Shown piece by piece: positions 7,665-16,604 of a stretch of DNA of 64,000 bases. The first letter of the stretch is position 1. Each line of letters opens with the position of its first letter. Position numbers and translations under genes: made by a program. Source of the DNA: Erythrobacteraceae bacterium CCH12-C2 (lineage in GTDB: Bacteria > Pseudomonadota > Alphaproteobacteria > Sphingomonadales > Sphingomonadaceae); assembly GCA_001556995.1 (NCBI GenBank), contig LSKF01000102.1, positions 124,001 to 188,000 on the forward strand, in the 5' to 3' direction. The notes beneath the pieces were generated by a model. The model saw only the letters and a list, made by a program, of their open reading frames with translations, did not search any database and was not told where the DNA came from.

Positions 7665-9470
7665 ATGCCGACCTATACCGCCCCGACCCGCGACACACGC
7701 TTCATCGTCAACGAAGTGCTGGACCTTGCCAGCTACGGCAACCTGCCGGGCTTTGAAAACGCGACCACCGATGTGATCGATACGGTCATCAACGAGGCCG
7801 GCAAGTTCTGCGCCGAGGTGCTGGCGCCTATCAATCAGGCCGGTGACGAGCACGGCTGCACCCGCCACGAGGACGGCTCGGTCACGACCCCTCCGGGCTT
7901 TAAGGAGGCATATCAGGCCTATGTCGAGAGCGGTTGGGGCACGCTCGCTCAGCCCGAGGAGTTTGGCGGGCAGGGCCTGCCCCACGTCCTCGGCTTCGTA
8001 CTCGAGGAATACACCGGCACCGCCAATCAAGCCTTTGCGATGTATCCCGGCCTCACTCACGGCGCGATCTCGGCGATCCTTGCCAAGGGCTCGGACGAGC
8101 AGAAGGCCACTTACGTTCCCAAGATGATCTCGGGTGAGTGGTCGGGCACCATGAACCTGACCGAACCGCATTGCGGCACCGATCTCGGCATGATCCGCAC
8201 TAAGGCCGTGCCCAATGGCGATGGCACCTATGCGATCACCGGCACCAAGATCTTCATCTCGGCCGGCGAGCATGACCTCACCAGCAACATCATCCATCTG
8301 GTGTTGGCCAAGACCCCGGGTGCACCCGATTCAACCAAGGGCATCTCGCTCTTCATCGTCCCCAAGTTCCTGCTAGATGCCGATGGCAATCCGGGCGTGC
8401 GCAACGGCGTCACCTGCGGATCCATCGAGAAGAAGATGGGCATTCACGGCAACTCGACCTGCCTGCTCAACTACGACGGCGCGACCGGCTACCTCGTCGG
8501 CGAGGAGAACAAGGGCCTCGCCGCGATGTTCATCATGATGAACGCCGCGCGCCTCGGCGTCGGCATTCAGGGTTATGCTCAGGCCGAAGTCGCCTACCAG
8601 AACGCTGTCACCTATGCGCTCGACCGCCGTCAGGGCCGCGCGCTGACCGGCCCCGCTGATCCCGAGGCCAAGGCTGATCCGATTTTCGTCCACCCCGACG
8701 TGCGCCGGATGCTGATGGACGCCAAGGTGTTCACCGAGTCGATGCGGGCGCTGTGCCTGTGGGGCGCGTTGCAGGTCGATCTCACCCACAAGGCCCAGAC
8801 CCTGGAAGAGCGCGAGACCGCCGATCTGCTGATCGGGCTGATGACCCCGGTCATCAAGGGCTACGGCACCGACAAGGGCTATGACATCGCCACCAACATG
8901 CAGCAGGTCTATGGCGGCCACGGCTATGTGCGCGAATGGGGCATGGAGCAGTTCGTGCGCGATAGCCGCATCGCGATGATCTACGAAGGCGCCAACGGGG
9001 TGCAGGCGATGGACCTTTGTGGGCGCAAGCTGGCCGCTGGCGGGGGCAAGGCGATTCAGGCCTTCTTCGCGATGATCGACGAGGAAATCGCCGCCGCCAA
9101 GCAGGACGAGACCCTGAAGCCCATCGCCGAACGCCTCGAAAAGGCGCTGGGCGAGCAGAAGGCGGCGACGCAGTGGTTCATGATGAACGCCTTCACCAAC
9201 CCCAACAATCTTGGCGCGGGCGCGCATCACTACATGCACATCATGGGGATCGTGACGCTCGGCTTTTTTTGGCTGAAGATGGCGAAGGTGGCGCTGGCGA
9301 AGCTTGCCGAAGGCGCGGATGACGCGGCGTTCTACGAAGCCAAGCTGGTCTCGGCCAATTATTACGCTGAACGCTTCCTGCCTGATGCCGGCGCGCTACG
9401 GCGCAAGCTGGAAGCGGGCAGCGAGTACATGATGAAGCTCCCCGCAGAGGCCTTTGCCACCGCGGCTTAA
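7665..9470 (+). CDS. Acyl-CoA dehydrogenase, large C-terminal-extended type
   Basis: 601-residue FAD-dependent dehydrogenase oxidising an acyl-CoA thioester at the alpha-beta bond. The order is the N-terminal helical domain, the middle beta domain (MNLTEPHCGTDLGMIRTKA), the C-terminal helical domain with the likely catalytic Glu in MIYEGANGVQAMDL, and an extra C-terminal helical region. Length and the YEGANG motif match the DmdC-like group (3-methylmercaptopropionyl-CoA dehydrogenase and relatives) rather than 380-residue short-chain enzymes; the true substrate cannot be read from sequence. The ATG at 7665 follows AAAGGGA at good spacing. It is co-directional with the MerR regulator and ends at a strong terminator. 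Confidence 0.9.
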   Translation: MPTYTAPTRDTRFIVNEVLDLASYGNLPGFENATTDVIDTVINEAGKFCAEVLAPINQAGDEHGCTRHEDGSVTTPPGFKEAYQAYVESGWGTLAQPEEFGGQGLPHVLGFVLEEYTGTANQAFAMYPGLTHGAISAILAKGSDEQKATYVPKMISGEWSGTMNLTEPHCGTDLGMIRTKAVPNGDGTYAITGTKIFISAGEHDLTSNIIHLVLAKTPGAPDSTKGISLFIVPKFLLDADGNPGVRNGVTCGSIEKKMGIHGNSTCLLNYDGATGYLVGEENKGLAAMFIMMNAARLGVGIQGYAQAEVAYQNAVTYALDRRQGRALTGPADPEAKADPIFVHPDVRRMLMDAKVFTESMRALCLWGALQVDLTHKAQTLEERETADLLIGLMTPVIKGYGTDKGYDIATNMQQVYGGHGYVREWGMEQFVRDSRIAMIYEGANGVQAMDLCGRKLAAGGGKAIQAFFAMIDEEIAAAKQDETLKPIAERLEKALGEQKAATQWFMMNAFTNPNNLGAGAHHYMHIMGIVTLGFFWLKMAKVALAKLAEGADDAAFYEAKLVSANYYAERFLPDAGALRRKLEAGSEYMMKLPAEAFATAA

Positions 9471-9496
9471 GAGCCTGCCCTACCGAAAAGAAACGC

Positions 9497-9536
9497 CGGG
9501 CCGCCACGCCATTGCAAGGCGGCCCGTTTTTCTTTT
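9497..9536 (+). terminator. Strong Rho-independent terminator, probably bidirectional
   Basis: Perfect 9 bp stem CGGGCCGCC / GGCGGCCCG with a 12 nt loop, followed by TTTTTCTTTT. On the opposite strand the stem is followed after a few bases by TTTCTTTT, so it can also serve the convergent gene that ends at 9551. Confidence 0.9.
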
Positions 9537-9550
9537 GCGCCTGCGTCAGC

Positions 9551-10141
9551 TTAGTCGAGTTTGCCCATGAAGCGCTGGCTTCCGGCCTTGACCCTTGGAG
9601 CTGCCGCACTGGCCGCGGTGCGAGGGGCTGCACGCTCCCACAGCGGGACCGGGTTTCTGTTCGTCAGTCGCACAATGGCGGGTGGCGGATCGTGCGGCGT
9701 GCTTTCGGATGCACTGGGAGTTGCGGGCGCGGATTGGGGTGCCAGCGCTATTTTCTCAGGGTTCGGTGCGACGGCTTCTGGTTCGGGTTCGGGTTCCGGC
9801 TCTGGAGCAGCTTCCTCGTCTATCGCGGGAACGTTTTCCGGCCCATTGTTCGCGGGCGGCGTTGAAGGCGCGGGATTAGCCGCCACTTGCGGTGCCGTCT
9901 CCGTAGGTGCAGAGGCGACCGGACCAGTCTCTGCTGACACAGGCGCCGCTGGCTGCTCTTCATTCCGCGTCGCGTTCAAGATTTTCTCGGCAACCTCTTC
10001 AATCGAACCAACCACCAACAGGGGCTGGCCGCCAACCATGCCAACATTGGTCTGGCCGTTCTCGGCGGTGCGCAGCCACGCAATGTTTTCGGCGACGACA
10101 AGGTAATTGCCGCCGCGCGATTCAAGCTTGATGAACTTCAT
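9551..10141 (-). CDS. Uncharacterised protein with small N-terminal domain and Pro/Glu/Ala-rich linker
   Basis: 196 residues, not assigned to a family. The first 60 residues (MKFIKLESRGGNYLVVAENI... VGGQPLLVVGSIEEVAEKI) look like a small beta-rich domain whose pattern recalls FlbD or LytTR-like folds (weak resemblance). The rest is a low-complexity Ala/Pro/Glu linker including a PEPEPEPEPE stretch, ending in a basic tail. No signal peptide or membrane segment is seen. The ATG at 10141 is preferred to an ATG five codons upstream because the conserved-looking domain starts at MKF. It is convergent with the acyl-CoA dehydrogenase gene. Confidence 0.7.
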   Translation of the reverse strand: MKFIKLESRGGNYLVVAENIAWLRTAENGQTNVGMVGGQPLLVVGSIEEVAEKILNATRNEEQPAAPVSAETGPVASAPTETAPQVAANPAPSTPPANNGPENVPAIDEEAAPEPEPEPEPEAVAPNPEKIALAPQSAPATPSASESTPHDPPPAIVRLTNRNPVPLWERAAPRTAASAAAPRVKAGSQRFMGKLD

Positions 10142-10219
10142 GAACGCTTCTCTCAAGCCGCACGGAAGGATGCCCTGATGCGAGGGATACGGCTGTAGCG
10201 CTGATGTGGTTAAGAAGGC

Positions 10220-11140
10220 CTATTCCACCGGCAGGAAATCCGGCACCGAGAGGTAGCGTTCCCCGGTATCGTAATTGAAGCCCATCACCCGCGCGCCGGC
10301 GGCCAGTTCTGGCAGCTTCTTGGCGATGGCGGCGAGTGTTGCGCCGCTGGAGATGCCGACCAGCATGCCTTCCTCGCGCGCCGCGCGGCGGGCCATGTCC
10401 TTGGCTTCCTCGGCCCCGACGGCAATCGCACCATCAATCGCCGCGGTGTGGAGATTGCCGGGAATGAAGCCGGCGCCGATCCCCTGGATCGGGTGCGGGC
10501 CGGGCTGGCCGCCATTGATGACCGGGGAGAGTTCGGGTTCAACCCCGTAAGCCTTGAACTGCGGCCAGTGCTTTTTCAGCTCCTCAGCGCAACCCGTTAG
10601 GTGGCCGCCAGTGCCGACTCCGGTGATCATCACATCAATTGGAGTGTCGGCGAAATCGGCAAGGATCTCCTGCGCGGTCGTGCGGGCGTGGACGGCGGGG
10701 TTGGCGCCATTGTCGAACTGGCTCGGCATCCATGCGCCGCGAGTCTGTTCAACCAGCTCCTGCGCCCGTTCGATCGCGCCCTTCATACCGCGCTCGCGCG
10801 GGGTGAGATCAAAGCTGGCGCCATAGGCAAGCATCAGCCTCCGCCTTTCGATCGACATCGATTCGGGCATGACCAAAACCAACTTGTAGCCCTTCACCGC
10901 GGCGACCATGGCGAGGCCGATTCCCGTATTGCCGCTGGTCGGCTCGACGATGGTGCCGCCGGGTTGGAGCACCCCGCGGGCTTCCGCATCCTCGACCATA
11001 GCCAGCGCGATCCGGTCTTTGATCGAGCCACCGGGATTGGCGCGCTCGGACTTCACCCACACTTCGTGATCGGGGAACATCCGGGCGAGGCGGATATGCG
11101 GGGTTGCGCCGATGGTGGCGAGGATGGAAGTGGCCTTCAT
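10220..11140 (-). CDS. cysK: Cysteine synthase (O-acetylserine sulfhydrylase)
   Basis: 306-residue PLP enzyme that makes cysteine from O-acetylserine and sulfide. Visible motifs are PGGSIKDR with the PLP lysine, [11 protein letters not shown] (substrate loop), the phosphate-binding [10 protein letters not shown] and [10 protein letters not shown]. The ATG at 11140 shares the sequence ATGA with the stop of the upstream MFS gene, giving a 4 nt overlap and probable translational coupling. The upstream in-frame extension to 11215 lies inside the MFS gene and is rejected. Confidence 0.95.
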   Translation of the reverse strand: MKATSILATIGATPHIRLARMFPDHEVWVKSERANPGGSIKDRIALAMVEDAEARGVLQPGGTIVEPTSGNTGIGLAMVAAVKGYKLVLVMPESMSIERRRLMLAYGASFDLTPRERGMKGAIERAQELVEQTRGAWMPSQFDNGANPAVHARTTAQEILADFADTPIDVMITGVGTGGHLTGCAEELKKHWPQFKAYGVEPELSPVINGGQPGPHPIQGIGAGFIPGNLHTAAIDGAIAVGAEEAKDMARRAAREEGMLVGISSGATLAAIAKKLPELAAGARVMGFNYDTGERYLSVPDFLPVE

Positions 11141-12402
11141 GTCGATACCTCTCGTTTGAGCGCCTGCGGCTCGAAGCTTTTGGCACGGCGCAGCTCGGGG
11201 AAATACCACGCCCACACCAGCGTGACGACTATCGCACCCGCCCCGCCGAACACAACCGCCCCCGTTGCGCCGAGCAGTGCGGCGGCAAGGCCCGATTGCA
11301 ACTCACCGAGCTCGTTCGAAGCTGAAATGGCGAGGCCCGAAATCGCCGAGACTCGCCCGCGCCGGTCGTCAGGCGTGAACAATTGCACCAGCGATGACCG
11401 GATAAAGACCGACACCATGTCGACCGCTCCCATCGCCGCGAGAATCGCCAGCGAGAGGAGAAAGCTGCGCGAATAGGCAAAGGCGATGGTGAAGGCGCCG
11501 AAAGCCGCCACCGCCCACAGCATCTTCACGCCGACATCGCGCTCCAGCGGGCGTAAAGAGAGCCACAAGGCCACCACCGCTGCCCCCAAAGCCGGGGCAG
11601 CACGCATCAGGCCAAGGCCCTCTGGCCCCACGAAGAGGATGTCGCGCGCGAATACAGGCAACAGCGCGGTCGCGCCTGCCAGCAGCACTGCGAACAGGTC
11701 GAGCGTGATACAACCCAGCAGGAACCGCTCGCGCCAGACATAGACCATGCCTTCGACGATTTGCTTCAGCGGCTTGAGGCGCGGGCCTTCATGCTTGGCC
11801 TTGATCGGACGGACAGTGAGGATCAGCAGTGAAGCCGCCAGCAGCAGTCCGGCTGAAGACGCATGGGGCAGCCACGCGGATTGTGCGAAGATCAGCCCGC
11901 CCACCGCCGGCCCCGCGACGCTCGCACTCTGCCAGGCAATCGATGACAGGGCGATTGCGCGCGGGAGAAGGGTGGGGGGCACGATATTGGGGGCAATCGC
12001 GCTCATCGCCGGGCCGACAAACACCCGCGCCGTGCCATGCGCAGCGGCAAGGATGAAGAGGATCGGAATATTGAGCGCATCCTGCCAGGTCAGCACTGCC
12101 AGGAGCACGGCGACGAGGCCGTCGATCCCATTCGCGAATGCCGCGACATGGCGACGATCAAACCGATCGGCCGCAAGCCCCGCCACAGGGGTCAGCACGA
12201 AGAGCGGAATGAACTGTGCCAGCCCGAGCAGTCCGAGCTGGAACGAGGCCTCGGCCACGCTCATCCCGTAATCAGCGCGGGCGACCTCGTAAAGCTGGTA
12301 TCCCAGCAGCACCACCAACGACATGGTGGCGAACACCGCCATGAAGCGGGCGAGCCAGTAACGCCGGTAATCACCGATCTGAAGCGGGGAGGTTGGTTCC
12401 AT
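11137..12402 (-). CDS. MFS exporter, EntS-like
   Basis: About 421 residues with some 12 hydrophobic segments. The motif [14 protein letters not shown] matches the cytoplasmic loop-2 signature of the major facilitator superfamily, and the overall pattern resembles the EntS-like group of proton-driven exporters. The substrate is unknown; overlap with cysK suggests a sulfur-compound or cysteine-related role, but this is inference only. The ATG at 12402 ([16 protein letters not shown]) is preferred since homologues begin shortly before the first helix; ATGs at 12432 and further upstream are possible. Confidence 0.85.
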   Translation of the reverse strand: MEPTSPLQIGDYRRYWLARFMAVFATMSLVVLLGYQLYEVARADYGMSVAEASFQLGLLGLAQFIPLFVLTPVAGLAADRFDRRHVAAFANGIDGLVAVLLAVLTWQDALNIPILFILAAAHGTARVFVGPAMSAIAPNIVPPTLLPRAIALSSIAWQSASVAGPAVGGLIFAQSAWLPHASSAGLLLAASLLILTVRPIKAKHEGPRLKPLKQIVEGMVYVWRERFLLGCITLDLFAVLLAGATALLPVFARDILFVGPEGLGLMRAAPALGAAVVALWLSLRPLERDVGVKMLWAVAAFGAFTIAFAYSRSFLLSLAILAAMGAVDMVSVFIRSSLVQLFTPDDRRGRVSAISGLAISASNELGELQSGLAAALLGATGAVVFGGAGAIVVTLVWAWYFPELRRAKSFEPQALKREVST

Positions 12403-12497
12403 TGCGCATGCGCCATGGCAGGCGATCATGCGCCTGCCAAGCGGGCGAAAACTTGCAAGGGTCAAGCCTCAGCTACCGCCGCAGGTCTATAAGAGCC

Positions 12498-12836
12498 TCA
12501 GCGGCGGCGGCGCAGGCGCGGGTTGGGCTGTAGCTGGTCGATAATCGCAACGAAGTCATCCAGCCGGATGATTCGCTCAAATTGGAAGCCCGCCCGCGAG
12601 TCCCGGGTCCAGATCACATAGGCTTCGATCCGGCCCACAACCGGTAGGCGGATAATGATCCGATCCCCGCGCTGCAGATTGCCGGCATCGTCAACCATGA
12701 AGCCGTGCGCCGAGAGATTGCAGACATGCAGATGCATGTCGCCATGCACAAAGTGCTCTACGATAGCTGGATATTCAACCGGATGGCGCGCGGCGCGCCG
12801 CATATCGGTTACGCTGAGATTAGCCCCACCAATCAC
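12498..12836 (-). CDS. PilZ domain protein
   Basis: 112 residues made almost entirely of one PilZ domain, a cyclic-di-GMP receptor fold. The RxxxR binding motif is RRAAR near residue 13 and the second motif is NLSAHG (N/DxSxxG), so ligand binding is plausible. The GTG at 12836 is chosen because GAGAAGGA lies upstream; an internal ATG at 12803 would start directly at the RRAAR motif. An inverted repeat lies about 20 bp upstream. Output targets cannot be told from the neighbourhood. Confidence 0.88.
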   Translation of the reverse strand: MIGGANLSVTDMRRAARHPVEYPAIVEHFVHGDMHLHVCNLSAHGFMVDDAGNLQRGDRIIIRLPVVGRIEAYVIWTRDSRAGFQFERIIRLDDFVAIIDQLQPNPRLRRRR

Positions 12837-12856
12837 CCGATGCGATCCTTCTCTAT

Positions 12857-12879
12857 GTTATCGACACTCGGCCGATAAC
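12857..12879. promoter_or_regulatory. Inverted repeat upstream of the PilZ gene
   Basis: Seven-base arms GTTATCG / CGATAAC separated by 9 bases, between the tyrS stop and the PilZ start and just upstream of the ribosome-binding site. It could be an operator; the binding protein is unknown. Confidence 0.35.
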
Positions 12880-12927
12880 TGCCCGAGAAAGGCTTATAAT
12901 TGGTAAAGGTGACGTTTTGGAGCGCGA

Positions 12928-14157
12928 TTAGCGGTTCACCAGAGCGTGACGTTTCTTGCCGAGGCTGAGACGCAATGAAGCGCCTTCAGGCGGGAGCACG
13001 AGGTAAGCGGGATCAGAAATCGTTTCGCCTTCGAGCTTCACCGCACCTTCGGCAAGCTTGCGCTTGGCCTCGCCATTGGAGGCGGTCAGGCCCAGGTCGG
13101 TGAGCAGTGCGGCAATGCGCATGCCGTCCGGTCCGGTCGCGATTGTCGGGAGATCTTCGCCTGCACCAGACCCGGCAAAGGTCTCGCGTGCCGTCGCTTC
13201 GGCGCGGGTCGCGGCGTCCTCGCCCCGGACAAGAGCGGTGACCTCGTTGGCCAGCACCACCTTGGCGGCGTTGATCTCGGCCCCCTCGAGCGCTTCAAGG
13301 CGCTTGATCTCGTCGAGAGGCAGATCGGTGAACAGCCGCAGGAACCGGCCAACGTCGCGGTCATCGACATTGCGCCAATATTGCCAGAAATCGTAGGCTG
13401 GGAGCATGTCCTCGTTGAGCCAGATTGCGCCCGAGACCGACTTGCCCATCTTCTGCCCATCCGAACGGGTGATCAGCGGCGCGGTCACGCCATAGACCTC
13501 GGTCCCGTCGATCCGACGAGCGAGCTCGATCCCATTGACAATATTGCCCCATTGATCGCTGCCACCCAGTTGCAACTTGCAGCCATATTCCCTTGAGAGA
13601 ACGACAAAATCATACGCCTGCATGATCATGTAGTTGAACTCGAGGAAGGTCAGGGGCTGCTCACGGTCCAACCGCAACCTCACCGAATCGAAAGTCAGCA
13701 TCCGGTTGACGGTGAGGTGCCTGCCAACCTCGCGTAGCAGCTCGATATAGCCGAGCTTGCTCAGCCAATCATCGTTGTTGATCAGCAGCGCGCCGGTCTC
13801 GCTCTCATCAAAGCGCAAGATCTTGCGGAAGCTGTCCTTGATCGACGCGATATTGCTGGCGAGCACCGCATCGGTGAGCATCTGGCGCGTTTCGTCCTTT
13901 CCCGAGGGATCGCCGACTTTGGCTGTCCCGCCGCCCATGATCACGATCGGACGGTGACCGGCCTGTTGAACCCGGCGCAACAGCATGATCGAAGCGAGGT
14001 TGCCGATATGCAGCGAAGGCGCCGTCGGATCGAACCCGACATAGGCGGTGACGACCTGCTCGCTCGCAAGCTTGTCCAGCGCGACCGGATCGGTCACCTG
14101 GTGGATGTGGCCACGCTCTTCGAGCAGGCGGAGAAGGGCGGATTCGTAGGTGCTCAT
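12928..14157 (-). CDS. tyrS: Tyrosyl-tRNA synthetase
   Basis: 409-residue class I synthetase that charges tRNA-Tyr. It has the HIGH-type motif SLHIGNL (residues 49-54), the tyrosine-recognition region MIMQAYDFVVLSREYGCKLQ, GGSDQWGNI, the KMSKS loop as KMGKS, and an S4-like RNA-binding domain at the C-terminus. It is of the bacterial short type. It lies upstream of the PilZ gene on the same strand with about 90 bp between and is divergent from the DOMON-like gene. Confidence 0.97.
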   Translation of the reverse strand: MSTYESALLRLLEERGHIHQVTDPVALDKLASEQVVTAYVGFDPTAPSLHIGNLASIMLLRRVQQAGHRPIVIMGGGTAKVGDPSGKDETRQMLTDAVLASNIASIKDSFRKILRFDESETGALLINNDDWLSKLGYIELLREVGRHLTVNRMLTFDSVRLRLDREQPLTFLEFNYMIMQAYDFVVLSREYGCKLQLGGSDQWGNIVNGIELARRIDGTEVYGVTAPLITRSDGQKMGKSVSGAIWLNEDMLPAYDFWQYWRNVDDRDVGRFLRLFTDLPLDEIKRLEALEGAEINAAKVVLANEVTALVRGEDAATRAEATARETFAGSGAGEDLPTIATGPDGMRIAALLTDLGLTASNGEAKRKLAEGAVKLEGETISDPAYLVLPPEGASLRLSLGKKRHALVNR

Positions 14158-14234
14158 GGGGCGCGGCCCTATCAGCGCGCAGGCGCGACGGGAAGTGGCT
14201 TGCCGGAAAGCGAGCGAGGCGGCAGAGACAGGGA

Positions 14235-14750
14235 ATGCAACCGCTCATGCTCCACCGAACCTGCGACCTCGGCCCGATCCGCGCCGTGACCGCTTCGATC
14301 ACTGCGACAGAAAATGGCTGCGAGGCCGAGTTCCGGCTCGAGGGGCATGTCCCTGCGATCATCTTGCCACCTCACGCTGCGTCGGAGCGGATGGACAACC
14401 TCTGGAAGACCACCTGTTTCGAGATCTTCTGGCAGCCGCTGGGCGGAACATATTACCGCGAGTTCAACCTTTCGCCGTCAGGGCGATGGGCGGCCTACGA
14501 TTTTGATGCTTTCCGCGAGGGGATGCGCGACGCGCCGGTTGATGCCATCGCGATTGCCTGTTCGCACACCGATACCGGCTTGGTCCTCAATGCCAGCATT
14601 GCCGCCGCATTGCCCGCGCCCGCGCAAGTCGCCCTCAACGCGATTGTCGAGCACCCCGGCGGCGGATTACAGTTTTGGGCGCTCGCGTTTCCGCCTGGCA
14701 AGCCCGAGTTTCACTCCGAAGCCTGCCGTCAGGTGATCATCGAGCGCTGA
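14235..14750 (+). CDS. DOMON-like domain protein
   Basis: 171 residues. The pattern (LWKTTCFEIFWQPLGGTYYREFNLSPSGRWAAYDFD) matches the small DOMON-like family of alphaproteobacteria and cyanobacteria, a beta-sandwich related to carbohydrate- and haem-binding modules. There is no signal peptide, so it appears cytoplasmic, unlike classical DOMON proteins. The function is unknown. A second in-frame ATG at 14247 is possible. Its last 14 bases overlap the end of the convergent tspO gene. Confidence 0.75.
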   Translation: MQPLMLHRTCDLGPIRAVTASITATENGCEAEFRLEGHVPAIILPPHAASERMDNLWKTTCFEIFWQPLGGTYYREFNLSPSGRWAAYDFDAFREGMRDAPVDAIAIACSHTDTGLVLNASIAAALPAPAQVALNAIVEHPGGGLQFWALAFPPGKPEFHSEACRQVIIER

Positions 14751-15237
14751 GGCTTTGCGAGCCGAACGGCGCGTTAAGCTTCACGATTGTGGCATTGAGC
14801 ACGAAGGCAAAGCTGACCCAGATGAAATAGGGCACGTTGAGCCACCCTGCGAAACTGTCCCCCGAGACGCGCGGCAAGACCACCATCAGGACGGTGACCG
14901 AGAGCCAGAGGAATACGTTCTCGATCAGCGCCCAATCCGGACGGCGCAGCTTGAAGAACAGCGGCGACCAGAGGAAGTGGAGCACGAAATTCGCGCCGAA
15001 CAACGCAAACACCAGCATGCGATCCGCAGGCGTGGGCGCGGCCATCAACCCGACGTAGAAGCTCCACCCCGAGAGACCAAGGATCACCGTCCAGGCCGGT
15101 CCAAACAGCCAATCGGGCGGTTGCCAGCGCGGCTTTTTGAGGTTCCTGTACCATGAGCCGATATCGGTCAGCGCGCCGCCCGCGCCGCCGAGGATGATGG
15201 CCCAGGCGGCGGCGATAAGGGCGGTGGTCCAATCCAT
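14737..15237 (-). CDS. tspO: TspO/MBR family tryptophan-rich sensory protein
   Basis: 166 residues, five hydrophobic helices and the family signature WYRNLKKPRWQPPDWLFGP followed by AWT. TspO binds porphyrins and, in phototrophic alphaproteobacteria, tunes pigment and tetrapyrrole gene expression by affecting export or degradation of intermediates. The ATG at 15237 (MDWTTAL) places the start just before the first helix; an upstream ATG would add 12 residues. It is convergent with the DOMON-like gene and divergent from the NamZ-like gene. Confidence 0.92.
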   Translation of the reverse strand: MDWTTALIAAAWAIILGGAGGALTDIGSWYRNLKKPRWQPPDWLFGPAWTVILGLSGWSFYVGLMAAPTPADRMLVFALFGANFVLHFLWSPLFFKLRRPDWALIENVFLWLSVTVLMVVLPRVSGDSFAGWLNVPYFIWVSFAFVLNATIVKLNAPFGSQSLSAR

Positions 15238-15309
15238 GCATCTGCATATAGGGAGTAACCGCGCAAATACCATTGCCTTTGCCGCAAGGGTGATCCACCC
15301 CTTGGCCTT

Positions 15310-16509
15310 ATGAAGAACGGGATCGACCGGTTGCTCGCCGATACAGAGCTGCTCCGCCAGTTAAAGGGCCGCCGCGTTGCGCTGGTGGCGCATCCGGCGA
15401 GCGTAACGGCGGACCTCACCCACAGTCTCGATGCGCTGATTGCGGCAGGGGTGCAGGTCAACAGCGCCTTTGGTCCGCAGCATGGGCTCAAGGGCGACAA
15501 GCAGGACAATATGGTCGAAACCGCGGACGAGATGGATCCGCGCTACGGCATCCCGATCTTCTCGCTCTATGGCGAGGTGCGGCGGCCCACGGGGCAGATG
15601 ATGTCGAGTGCCGACGTCTTCCTGTTCGACCTTCAGGATCTGGGCTGCCGGATCTACACCTTTGTCACCACGCTGCTCTACCTCCTCGAGGAGGCTGCCA
15701 AGGCGGGCAAGGAGGTCTGGGTGCTTGATCGGCCCAATCCCGCGGGCCGGCCGGTTGAAGGCACGCTGCTGGTTCCGGGGCAGGAAAGCTTTGTCGGCGC
15801 CGCTCCGATGCCGATGCGCCACGGCCTCACGATGGGGGAGATGGGCCACTGGTTCATCGCGCATTTCGGTCTCAACGTCGCTTACAAGGTGGTGGCGATG
15901 GAGGGCTGGCGGCCTGATGATGCTGACGGCTTTGGCTGGCCGGCGTCTCGTCTGTGGATCAATCCTTCGCCCAATGCCGCCAACCTCAATATGGCGCGCT
16001 GCTATGCTGGCACCGTGATGCTGGAAGGCACCACGCTGTCAGAGGGTCGCGGTACCACGCGGCCTCTCGAGGTGTTGTTCGGTGCGCCGGATATTGACGC
16101 GGGCGGGGTGCACAAGGTGATGCGCAAGCTCGCGCCGGAGTGGCTCGCAGGATGCGCGATCCGGGAATGCTGGTTTGAACCGACTTTCCACAAGCACCAA
16201 GGTACGCTCTGTAATGCCTTGATGATCCATGCGGAAAACACATTTTATGATCATCATGCTTTCAAACCGTGGCGCCTTCAGGCGCTGGCTTTCAAGGCCA
16301 TCAGGATACTCTATCCTGATTACCCGCTGTGGCGCGATTTTCCTTATGAGTATGAACTCACGAGGCTCGCGATTGACGTCATCAACGGCGGGCCATCCTT
16401 GCGCCAATGGGTCGATGATCCGGCCGCGACGCCGGATGATCTTGACGCCATGACGTCACATGATGAAGCCGCATGGGTTGCTGCGGTGCGGGGGCACCTG
16501 CTTTACTGA
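15310..16509 (+). CDS. DUF1343 / NamZ-like exo-beta-N-acetylmuramidase family protein
   Basis: 399 residues. Family blocks GPQHGLKGDKQDNMVE, FSLYGEVRRPT, DLQDLGCRIYTF, LDRPNPAGRP and LSEGRGTTRP are intact. Characterised NamZ enzymes release terminal N-acetylmuramic acid from peptidoglycan fragments. No signal peptide is visible: the protein starts MKNGIDRLLADTELLRQL, so it would act in the cytoplasm, perhaps on recycled muropeptides, in contrast to secreted members. The MFS gene follows 95 bp downstream on the same strand, and the two may form a uptake/hydrolysis pair (inference). Confidence 0.85.
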   Translation: MKNGIDRLLADTELLRQLKGRRVALVAHPASVTADLTHSLDALIAAGVQVNSAFGPQHGLKGDKQDNMVETADEMDPRYGIPIFSLYGEVRRPTGQMMSSADVFLFDLQDLGCRIYTFVTTLLYLLEEAAKAGKEVWVLDRPNPAGRPVEGTLLVPGQESFVGAAPMPMRHGLTMGEMGHWFIAHFGLNVAYKVVAMEGWRPDDADGFGWPASRLWINPSPNAANLNMARCYAGTVMLEGTTLSEGRGTTRPLEVLFGAPDIDAGGVHKVMRKLAPEWLAGCAIRECWFEPTFHKHQGTLCNALMIHAENTFYDHHAFKPWRLQALAFKAIRILYPDYPLWRDFPYEYELTRLAIDVINGGPSLRQWVDDPAATPDDLDAMTSHDEAAWVAAVRGHLLY

Positions 16510-16604
16510 TTCGCGTCAATGCCGCGACAACCGGGCTGCAACCGCCCGGCAACGACATGACAACGGATGGCGGACGAACTGCCACCGAGGGGAGAGAGCA
16601 AACG

